Source: Mauremys mutica (Eukaryota > Chordata > Testudines > Geoemydidae). Taken from it: 64,000 bases of DNA. Numbering within the stretch: position 1 is the first letter of the stretch; every line of letters begins with the position of its first letter. Both the position numbers and the translations under genes were made by a program. The stretch lies in the NCBI RefSeq assembly GCF_020497125.1, contig NC_059073.1, positions 21,907,225 to 21,971,224 on the forward strand, read 5' to 3'. The notes beneath the pieces were generated by a model, which worked only from the letters and a program-made list of their open reading frames with translations, was not told the DNA's origin and made no database searches. This document shows positions 55,526 through 64,000 of the stretch, in pieces.

Positions 55526-56254
55526 AACTATAACAGTATAATTAGTGCTATAAAGTTTAATAAGAGATGCTCTTCCTCTTTTCTATATGTCTATAAGCTG
55601 AGCCCCAGCTCCTACACTGATTGCTGGTCCAAACATAGATTAGACAAGCAACTAATATTTTAGGCCTTAACTCCCACCATTGCCACCACTAACAGGGCCA
55701 AACCAGGAAAATCTGGGGCACTAGGCACATCCCTCCCATATTAGGTTCCTCATGTACCCACAAGGAATCATCTTGACCCCACCCTCATGCAGTAGTCTCC
55801 ACTCTTCTTAGGATGGTAGCATGTTTCAGAATTTAATAATAATAAGGTAATTTACACCACATGATTCTGTTGTTTCAGACAACAGTTGCACTTAGATCAC
55901 ATTTCAAGGTTTTCTTTGCACCCATGAAGGCTGGAGACATTTTATTTAAATGAAGGCTGAGCTTTTGATATTGCCATGTGACTCCAGACAACAGGACCCT
56001 ACACATGCTGACCTCTATAGTCCATGTGTCTTAATCTAGCACTAACCACTAATGAGGAAGCACTAGTGACAGCAACAGTGAGAAATTTTTAGGAAGAAGA
56101 CCAGTGTAGGAGGGGATCTTACAAAACCATGTTGTAATTTTGGTAGCTACCAAATTTAGAACCTGGTTCTTTCATTGCGTTATACCATGCCCACACAGGC
56201 AAGGAGAAACACATTGTTTGGACACAAGCATGTTTAAATATTACAGCTCATCAA
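55526..56254. other. No gene seen
   Basis: Nothing recognised. The CR1 match ends abruptly at the left edge. Confidence 0.3.
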
Positions 56255-56352
56255 CATTTCTCAAATTTTGATGGAATTTCAAACTACAAAAAAGTGGAAC
56301 TTTTTTTTAAAAAACATTACAATTTTCCATGCATTTTTGACCAGCTATAGAG
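56255..56352. mobile_element. AT-rich MITE fragment
   Basis: Ends 'cattttgaccagctata', matching the complement of the TAGAGCTGGTC terminus; left part truncated. Confidence 0.45.
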
Positions 56353-56599
56353 CTGTACCAAAATTCTTTATTTACAAAATGTCAAAAAATTCAGACAAAA
56401 AATGGCTAATTTTTCCATCCATCCCCCAAGTAGTTCTAGTAAATATGAGTATTGTCCCAGCGTGAATGGAGAGTAGGAAATTAGCAACCAGCTGGAGCTG
56501 AGGCACCAGCTTTATGCTATGTCTTTCCTTTCCAGGCTGAGAAGCTCTGGAGGAAGAAAAAGGTCCAATCGTGCAAATCTGAAAAGTCTTGTAGATGAG

Positions 56600-56775
56600 C
56601 ACAGAATTGGGCATCAGGGTTCTTATTCTGGCTCTGCCACTGACCTCCCGTGTGGCCCTGAGCCAGTCATTTCACCTCTATGACTCAGTTTCCGCATTTG
56701 AGCAATGTGAGGATGAATGAATCAGTGTCTGTGAAGTACTTCAAACACACAAAGCACTAAGTACAAAATATTACT
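56600..56775 (+). repeat. MIR/CORE-SINE fragment
   Basis: 'tctggctctgccactgacc', 'tgtggccctgagccagtc', 'atttcacctctatgactc' and 'agtttccgcatttgagc' in plus orientation; head missing. Confidence 0.8.
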
Positions 56776-57777
56776 CACATGAGTTAAGTCTTGCAACACT
56801 GAGCCTATAAGTAATGAATTGTTGCAGACATTTTATTCTACGTGGGCTTTAGTTGTATATTTTCCTGCATAAATGTTTCCTTTGGTAGCAATGTATAATT
56901 CAGAACTGTCAGATTTGATATCATGTGCGGTGCAGAAAGTAAGAGTAGGTGGTATGTGTCCTACAACTCTTACAAGAAATCTTTACAATTGCCCATTGAC
57001 CCAGTCTATGAAATTTCATTCCACATGAGTGGAAGTTTCTAAAAAGAAAATGGGAGGGAGATAGATTTTGTTCTCTGGTGAGGATGTAATTTATGTGCAA
57101 ATATTCTTTGGGTTTCCTGTGAATGGAAAACCAGACCTGAGGGGAAAATAAAAACTCCCCTTTTCAAAGAAACACAGACTTTGATTTGCATCAAAACGTA
57201 CCATCTTTCTGGTGCTTTCCAGAAGTAAATTGTCTGATGAGATAACTAGCAAGGGGATGGGCCCATGATTGCTTAGGGAACAATCCTGCACTAGGAAGGA
57301 GGTGGACTAGATGGTTTGACATAGCCTTGCTATCTTGCATGTGTCCAAGCTCTGCTCAGCGGAGGAATGGGAAGCCATCAGCAAGACAGTTATGATTCTT
57401 ATTCTGAGTCAGAATGGCTCAACCATGATTTAGATCAGTCTATGGCTGCTCTAATTCATGCCACAGGCATATGGTTCCTTACATCAGTGGAGGATTTGCA
57501 TAATGTAAGTGTCACCCTGAATACAACCTATTCCCCACCCCAGCATGCCTCCTATGTCAGGATGAGGCTGGAGTAGCTGGTACAGGAACTAGCTCCACTA
57601 GCTTTATGCCAACAGGAAGGTCCCCTCTGCCAGGAGGTTCTCTGCTGGTGAGTTACAGCCAGAATCTGGCACTTTTGTACCTGAGTGGCATGAAGGGGAC
57701 AGAATATAATACAGAATCTGTCCCTGGTGTCTATGAGGCAAACATGGTACAGAGAGTAGGGCACAGGACTAAGAGGC
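56776..57777. other. No gene seen
   Basis: Nothing recognised in about 1 kb. Confidence 0.3.
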
Positions 57778-57945
57778 ACGGGCCTAAATTTTCAAAAGTG
57801 ACTAATGATTCTGGGTGCCCAACTTGAAACAGCTTAAAATAACCTGATTTTTCAGGGAGGAACGTACAGCACTTTCTGCAAATCAGGCCCCTTTAGAAGG
57901 TTTCTCAAATTAGTCACCCAAAAATGGAGGCATCTAAAATCAGTA
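57778..57945. repeat. Short interspersed palindromic repeat
   Basis: 'gggcctaaattttcaaaag' at the left; then 'tgggtgcccaacttgaaac', 'aaatcaggcccctttag', 'ggcatctaaaatc'. These phrases belong to a MITE-like amniote repeat I recall but cannot name. Confidence 0.4.
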
Positions 57946-57959
57946 ATCACTAAGCCATG

Positions 57960-58080
57960 GTTTCTACTCCATTCTCTGCAACTGATTTGTATTACCTTAG
58001 GCAAGTCCCTTAACATCTCCATGCCTCACTGCCCCCATCTGTTTAATGGGTATAAAGATACATATCCGCCCTTATCACGT
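57960..58080 (+). repeat. MIR/CORE-SINE fragment
   Basis: 'accttaggcaagtccctt', 'aacatctccatgcctcac', 'ccatctgtttaatggg' correspond to the MIR core and its right side. Confidence 0.65.
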
Positions 58081-58804
58081 TTTCTTAGAGCTAGAGTTGG
58101 TGGGTGCTTGGAAATGCTGATGAGTCTATCACTGGAAGAGAATACCCATTCAGGATTATTTTGGTGTTCTCTTCAATACAGTAAGCATCTAAAGAAGAAG
58201 CCAAGCTGAGCCGTGGTGATTAACATTTTCTAGTTAATCTCTGCAGATATTTTCCATCCTCTGCTCCCCTTTAGTTAATGAATCAGAACCTGATGATGGT
58301 TTTAACACCTATGCAGCTGACAACTTGCTGTATTGTTCTCATGCATTGAAGTGGGGTAACACGAAGACTATTCTGCTTCAGACTGACTGCCCCTTCATCG
58401 CTTGAATGAATTATTTTCGGTCGGAGCCTCAGCCTCACCTGCCCCATTGAAGTCACTTCAGTTAAAGGAATACTCGAGTGATGATTTCAGGATTGAACCC
58501 TTAAACCCTCACCTTAATCCCACCCTTCTACAACCTCAACTGCCCTTTCCTTAATCCTCCGCCCTCAACACACATACACTTCATGTTTCATCCTCCCCCT
58601 TGCCCCTTATCTTTGAAGAGGCCTTGTTGGGCCAATTTGTGATACTGCTGCTAATTCTGATGTACAAGGACACAAGGGACAGAGCATACTTTGTGCCATT
58701 AACATAATACGTTGAGTCACTTCTGTGACTCCGTTCCCCTTTGTGTCCCCCTCCCTTTGTCTCTCTTGTGTATTTGGGGGATTGTACCCTGAAATGCAGT
58801 GACA
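58081..58804. other. No gene seen
   Basis: Nothing recognised. Confidence 0.3.
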
Positions 58805-59455
58805 TTGAAAAGGTTGTAGGGGTCCTGGTGGATAACCAGTTGAACAGGAGTTCTCAGTGATATGTTGTACCTAAGAGGGCTAATGTGATACTTGGATCTA
58901 TGAGCATGGGCATGTCGAGCAGGAGTAGGAAGGAGATATTACGTATGTAGATGGCATTACCGATGCCATTCTTGGAATACTGTGTCTAGTTCTGGTGTTC
59001 ACATTTCAAAAATGCAGGGCTCAGAAAAGAGTTACAAGAATGTTTTAAGTGCTGGAAACAAGACTTAGAGTCTTCAGAAACTCAATCGAGTTAGTTTATC
59101 CAAAGAAAGATTAAGAGGTGACTTGATCACAGTGTATAACTACCTACATGGGAAGGAGATTTCTGATAGTAGACAGCTCTTTAATCTGGCAGAAAAAGGC
59201 GTAACAAGATCCAATGGCTGGAAGCTGAAGCTAGACAAATTCACACTAGAAATAAATGGCAAATTTTTAACAGTAAGGAGAATTAACCATTAGAACAACG
59301 TACCTAAGGACGTGCTGGAATTTCCATCACTTGAAGTCTTTAAATCAAGACTGAAATTTTACCCAGGAATTACCGGATACAATTTTCTGGCCTGTGTTAT
59401 GCAGGAGGTCAGACTGGACAATCGTAATGTTACCTTCTGGCCTTGAAAATCTATT
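58805..59455 (+). mobile_element. L3-like CR1, 3' part
   Basis: Encodes, with many breaks, the C-terminal part of an L3/CR1 ORF2 ('DLITVYNYLHGKE', 'SRQLFNLAEKG', 'NGWKLKLDKFTLEI') and ends with the diagnostic tail 'ggcctgtgttatgcaggagg', 'tcagactggacaatcg', 'cttctggccttgaaaatct'. Better preserved than the related copy at 21815. Confidence 0.88.
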
Positions 59456-59600
59456 AATCTATTTAGATTGTAAAATCGGCAGGGCCAAGATTGTATTTTC
59501 CATTCTATTTGTACGGTGCCTAGCACGACGGGGCCACCTGATCTCAGCTGAGCCTCTAAACACTATTGTAATACAAATAAAAATAAATGGGTTTAAACAA
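59456..59600 (+). repeat. MIR/CORE-SINE 3' half
   Basis: 'tagattgtaaaatcggcagg', 'tttgtacggtgcctagcac', 'cactattgtaatacaaat'. It abuts the L3 tail directly. Confidence 0.7.
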
Positions 59601-59894
59601 GCTTTAAAAATGGCGTTAGCCATCTAGGGATGACTTAGTGTTCAGATCTTCTTTCTAACACCTTAAAAGGAGGCTATGTTTGTGGGGGTTAATTTTTGTT
59701 TCTAAACTGTTTTTATTTCCTCTCTTTTTATTTTTAGCTATATGAGCTTGTGGCTTCCCTGGTTTTGCTTGAGACTCTCTGCAGAACCAGTGGGATTATA
59801 GCAGCACAAGAGACTGAAACGTGAGCAACTGAGAGGGAAAAGAGATATCTAATCATCTTGTTTAAAGCCACTTAGGTTTTGTGTTTGCTTTCAG
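59601..59894. other. No gene seen
   Basis: Nothing recognised. Confidence 0.3.
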
Positions 59895-60130
59895 ACCTGG
59901 TTGAAAACTGGCAGGAAAAACTGAACAAAAAAATTAAATCCTTCTACCCTTTTTTCAATCAAATTTGAAAAATGTCGACCAGCTCTATCACTGGGTAAAA
60001 AACAAGAAACGCTAATGAATGGAAATGTCATCAACATTTCTCCCCCAAGCCCTCTGCACCCCCTTTTTCAAATCAAAAGATTTCATCAGAACTTTGACAT
60101 TAAAACATATTCAGCCAGCTCTGTTTTATT
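59895..60130. mobile_element. AT-rich MITE family, one or two fragments
   Basis: 'cagacctggttgaaaactgg' to 'atgtcgaccagctctatc', then a second piece ending 'attcagccagctctg'. Same inverted AGAGCTGGTC ends as 27684. Confidence 0.5.
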
Positions 60131-60156
60131 AGCATGTGTTTAACTAAACATGTAAA

Positions 60157-60289
60157 CAGGGCCACCCCTAGGAGGATGCGGGGCCCAGGGCAGAAGTGAC
60201 GGATTCATCTCTTCCGGGACTGACTGCGCCGGCCAATCACACCGCCCGTAGGGCCCAGAGCGATTCACCCTACCCAAGGGACGGCTCTG
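60157..60289. mobile_element. Short hAT-like element
   Basis: CAGGGCCACCCCTAGG...AAGGGACGGCTCTG, 133 bp. Flanks CATGTAAA (60149-60156) and CACATAAA (60290-60297) match at 6 of 8. The terminus type is typical of hAT MITEs. Confidence 0.55.
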
Positions 60290-60297
60290 CACATAAA

Positions 60298-60539
60298 CAA
60301 ACACTTGGGAGTAAAAACCTCCTTGTGAAAGATTCACCACCTTGCCCCTTCAGCCCTCCAGCAAAAAAGAGGGAAGACAAGATTTGATATCCCTGAAATT
60401 TCTAAAGCTAGAAACAAGCAGAAAGATTGTTTTAGGCAAAATAGTTCTTGAGACTGACTGAATGGATCATAATAGGAACAAATGGACGCAGTTTCTCTGA
60501 CTTCAGTGGGATTTCACTTATTTACATCAGCCTAGAATT
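60298..60539. other. No gene seen
   Basis: Nothing recognised. Confidence 0.3.
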
Positions 60540-60969
60540 TGGGCCTTAATATTTAAATCAAGAGGAGAGTCAAGTCAGCAAAGCACTGAAGTTAATGGGA
60601 CTTAAGCATATGCTTTAAATCCAGCTGTTCTCAAACTGGGGGTCGGGACCCCAAAGTCGGGTTGCCAAAGCTGGTGTTAGACTCACTGTGGCCCAGGGCT
60701 GAAGCCCAAGCCCCACCACCTGGGGCCAAAGCCCCACTGCCCAGGGCCGAAGTGAAGCCTGAGGGCTTCGGCCCTGAATGGTGGGGCTCAGGTTACAGGC
60801 CCCCGACCTGGGGCTGAAGCCCTTGACCTTCAGCTCTGGCCCCCCATCCCAGCACCTATGCACATACTTTGGTGAACCAGGGCCCATGTGACCAGGTAGC
60901 ACTTTGTGAACACTCGTAAGAACCCCTTGGACCACCAGTGGTCCACAAACCATATTTTGAGAACTGCTG
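60540..60969. mobile_element. Compound of a palindromic MITE and hAT pieces
   Basis: 60540-60621 and 60842-60870 resemble the two sides of the palindromic MITE at 49110. Between them, 60622-60841 is the left part of the same hAT as 63258 (shared 'ctcaaactgggggtcggg', 'gaagcccaagccccaccacc'). The right end 'aaaccatattttgagaactg' plus CTG is a terminus of a different hAT. No matching 8-bp duplication joins 60622 to 60969, so the order of events is not settled. Confidence 0.5.
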
Positions 60970-61560
60970 ATCTACCATGTATGTGTGATTATACAACAGT
61001 CATCACCCCCATTACAATTCACCCATATCTCACATGAGAACTTTAGTGTCCAACAAGTTCAAGCTGCTTGGAATCATTTAATGCTTCCAATGGGTTTCCT
61101 AAATTTCACCTCCGTGTTCTATCATTCACTCGGGATAGAGCTCATTGCTCTTGGTTGGACATTGTTGGCCTCCTTCTCTGCCCCTTCGGGGTCTGCATCC
61201 ATGAAAAATGCTTGGATGTGCAGTGACGTGTGTGTTTCATATACATTACAATGCAGTCACATGGTACAAAACCTTCCTGTTGAGAACCACCTACCTCTCC
61301 CCAGTGAAACACATAGGTGTAACAAGGCAGAAGCCATTAGTCAAACAGGACCCTGATCTCTGAAGCAAGTGTTCACTTACAGAAAACTGGGCCAGTTTTC
61401 ACACGTCTTGTAAATAAATTATTTATAAAAGGTACAGGAAGCTTGTTTGTCAAGACAGGAATTGTCTGAGCTGAATCTTTGGCTGGCATGAATAATTAAG
61501 TAATAAAACACTGAACTCTGCCTCATACGGACACCTTTGTCCAGGAAAAAGGAGATTCTT
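60970..61560. other. No gene seen
   Basis: A 123-codon plus-strand frame at 60985-61356 shows no recognisable content. Confidence 0.3.
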
Positions 61561-61862
61561 ACATAACAACATAAGAATGGCCACACTGGGTCAGACCAAA
61601 GGTCCATCTAGCCCAGTATCCTGTCTTCTAACAGTGACCAGTGCCAGGTGCCCCAGATGGAATGAACAGAACAGGTAATCATCAAGTGATCCATCCCCCG
61701 TCGCTCATTCCCAGCTTCTGGCAAACACAGTCTAGGGACACCATTCCTGCCCATCTTGGCTAATAGCCATTGATGGACCTATCCTCCATGAATTTATCTA
61801 GTTCTTTTTTGAACCCTGTTATGGTCTTGGCCTTCACAACATCCTCTGGCAAGGAGATTCTT
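61561..61862 (-). mobile_element. CR1 3' end with ORF2 stop region
   Basis: Complement of the octamer tail (acataacaacataagaatgg), of the 3' UTR, and of the last codons of ORF2, read on the minus strand as 'LPEDVVKAKTITGFKKELDK' up to 'SINGY'. Same family as 39222. Truncated upstream. Confidence 0.93.
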
Positions 61863-63240
61863 CTCATACAACAAGATGGTTCTGGAATTTCAACAATGGG
61901 GCCCAAATTCTCCCTTAATTCATACAATTGCATCTCATCTGTGACAGCAAAAAATGGGATTGCCCTGATGTGCAGAATATTATCCTTAAGGGGAAGCCTC
62001 CCAGGTTCTGGAGATCCTCTACAATATCTAGGCACCACAGCTTGCTGAATATTTGCCTGTTACTCTTACCTTTCCCCCTTATTTTCTCTACTCTCCTGGC
62101 ACAATATCAGTTTAACCAACTCTTCTGTCCCCCATGACCTAAGCAGCTCACTATAGCAATAAAATTTCCCAATGGATGATGCTGGTGGAAACTGTCGCAT
62201 AATCCACTATGAAAATCCCCCCCTGTGAAAGGCAGGGGGATGCTGGGAGTTAGTATGCCTAGCTGCGGACGGGTTTCTTGTTGATTCAGCACTGTGAACA
62301 TTATTTATGTCCCAGTTAGAGAGATTCAGAAAGATTTTATGTTATCTTTGGGGACAGTGCTGAAAAGTAGGTCAGGTAGAATAAGTGTAACAAGACAGGC
62401 CACTCAAGGGGAGGTGGAAAGTTCAGTTATAATAAGTACAGTCTAGACAAATTTAGTCCTTGGCATTTGTTGTGTGAGCAGGGTCTTTGAAATAGCTGTA
62501 ATAAATTCAACCTTCTTTCTAAAGTTGAGTGCATCTGGGTTTGTCCTTTAAATATTTTGTGAAACTAACACTAAAATGCAAAGAACTTATTTCAGGGGTT
62601 GCCTTTTACATTGAAGTAGGCAATTTCAAAGTAGTAGTATGAAAGAATAACGTAATAATTTCAGGATTTTAGATACCTAACATCACTGTCAGTTCCCAGG
62701 CATTTAATGTAGTAAATTAATAGGAACAATGTGATTAAAATCAGGTAGGTACCTATATAAGCATATGTGAAGTTATGACCCATGCAAGTTAAAGATGTGT
62801 CATGTAAACAAAGTGAGTACACAGCGTATTTACAAATGAGAATGTTGTTTCATAAATACTGCTACGTACTAAAATATGCAATAAACTCTATTACATATAA
62901 TTTTATTCATAAACCCTGCAGCACAATTAACACAGTACAATAAAAACCAAATGTAAATGCAATCAAAACATCATAAAAATGCAGATTATAATGCCAAATT
63001 CTTGACCTAAAACTATGGACCTGATCCAAAGCCAACCGAAGGCAATGGAGAGTCTTTCCGTTTATTTCAATAGGTTTGGGATCAGATCCTGTTAAGCACG
63101 GGCACAGGCACAAACTGGCCTGTATTCATGCCAGCTGTGACCCACCACAGATTACCTCAGACAGGGCAGAAGTAATCTCATGCTCTCACTACATGAGGGA
63201 AATCTTTAATAAATTTCCCACCAGTGTTAGCGCTCAGAGA
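61863..63240. other. Single-copy AT-rich sequence, no gene seen
   Basis: Nothing recognised in about 1.4 kb. Confidence 0.35.
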
Positions 63241-63249
63241 AGAAGGATG

Positions 63250-63257
63250 GTCTAGTG
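63250..63257. repeat. 8-bp target duplication (left)
   Basis: GTCTAGTG, identical to 63580-63587; it lies in the A-box region of the MIR head. Confidence 0.95.
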
Positions 63258-63579
63258 CAGCAGTTCTCAATTTGTGGGTTGGGACCCCATTTTAATGGGG
63301 TAGCCACAGCTGGCATCAGACTTGCTGGGGCTGGGGCCGAAGCCCAAGCACCACCACCTGGGGTCGAAGCTGAAGCCTGAGATCTTCAGTCCTGGGTCAC
63401 TGGGCTCAGGTTACAGGCCCTCCGCCCAGGGCTGAGGCCCTTCAGCTTTGGCTGGCTCGCGCATCCGGAGAAGTGGGGCTTGGGCTTTGGCCTCGGACTT
63501 CAGTACCCCCTCCTGGGGTCACACAGTAATTTTTATCATCAGAAGGGGGTCACAGTGCAATGAAGTTTGAGAACCGCTG
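63258..63579. mobile_element. Non-autonomous hAT inside a MIR
   Basis: CAGCAGTTCTCAATTTG...AAGTTTGAGAACCGCTG, 322 bp, with identical 8-bp duplications. The interior is GC-rich (ggctggggccgaagcccaag) and has no transposase frame. Confidence 0.95.
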
Positions 63580-63690
63580 GTCTAGTGGTTAGGGCACTAA
63601 CCTGGGTCTTAGGGGATCTGGATTTAATTCCTGTGTGACCTTAAGCAAATTTCTTAGTCTCTCTGGCTCACATCCACAAAGGTGTTTGGC

Positions 63691-64000
63691 ACCTAAATCC
63701 AAGCTTTAGGCTCCACTGCAATCCACAAACTACTGCTAAACTGTGTTAGTGCCCAGACTCATTCAGTGCCGAAGTTTGCAGGGTAAAAGTTCCCTCAGCA
63801 GCACCTGAGTTTCTGTCTGGGCATACGCACTGCTGCTTCACTCTAGGCATTTGGATGCCTATCTTCTGCTTAAGCCCCAGAGCGATCCAGGGGCAGGCAG
63901 GCATTTGGCCACCTATCTTGTGTGCAGGGCCTGATCCAGTGGGTGTGCTCAAAGGGTGCCTACTGGATGACAGTATTACGTATTACGGTACTGGAGGACC
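63691..64000. other. No gene; decayed repeat phrases
   Basis: 'tccacaaaggtgtttggcacc', shortened, and 'tttggatgcctatcttctg' recall the palindromic repeat at 21170, but the match is loose. Confidence 0.3.

Larger units (their letters stand above)
63241..63690 (+). repeat. MIR/CORE-SINE split by a hAT
   Basis: Head start 'gaaggatggtctagtg' (63242-63257) continues after the hAT with 'gttagggcactaacctggg' (63588 onward), then 'ttaattcctgtgtgacctt' and 'ttcttagtctctctggc'. The two parts join exactly if the hAT and one duplication are removed. Confidence 0.88.

Overview
The window looks like intergenic DNA from a reptile, most probably a turtle. The evidence is the repeat content: several CR1 retrotransposons, including a family whose 3' end carries the GGCCATTCTTATG octamer tail, L3-like CR1 tails, CORE-SINE/MIR copies, Penelope-like fragments, solo LTRs 0.5-1.3 kb long and many non-autonomous hAT transposons with 8-bp target duplications. 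Species assignment rests on remembered family consensus sequences; no search could be run.

I find no host protein-coding gene, no tRNA or rRNA gene and no convincing exon. Most open frames are chance frames. The real coding signal comes from decayed transposable elements: CR1 ORF1 and ORF2 (52.4-55.5 kb, 39.2-40.0 kb, 15.2-15.8 kb, and 31.3-33.5 kb on the minus strand) and the C-terminal dimerisation domain of a hAT transposase (51.1-51.4 kb).

Layout. 0-14 kb: mostly single-copy sequence with four LTRs; the one at 3776-4918 is an exact solo LTR with a 5-bp duplication. 14.6-16.0 kb: a CR1 split by a 0.49-kb LTR. 16-30 kb: mainly single-copy AT-rich sequence with MIRs, CR1 tails and AT-rich MITEs; it holds some of the best candidates for conserved non-coding sequence (18.6-18.85 and 20.7-21.1 kb). 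30.3-33.5 kb: an L3-like CR1 interrupted by a Penelope-like fragment, flanked by a 13-bp duplication, and by a second CR1. 35-45 kb: another Penelope-like fragment, a minus-strand LTR hit by a hAT, a CR1, and a second solo LTR of the 3776 family in the opposite orientation. 46.9-52 kb: a cluster of nested hAT elements, each datable by perfect or near-perfect 8-bp duplications; one is a 1.2-kb foldback built from two inverted copies of a hAT 3' end. 52.4-55.5 kb: a 5'-rich CR1 with ORF1 esterase-type remnants, itself hit by a hAT. 55.5-64 kb: MIR, L3, CR1 tails and three more hATs, one inserted in the tRNA-like head of a MIR.

The elements do not cooperate as a system. Their nesting gives a relative insertion history. 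The points most worth checking are the hAT foldback, the hammerhead-ribozyme-like core at the 5' edge of the Penelope-like fragments, and the single-copy AT-rich blocks.
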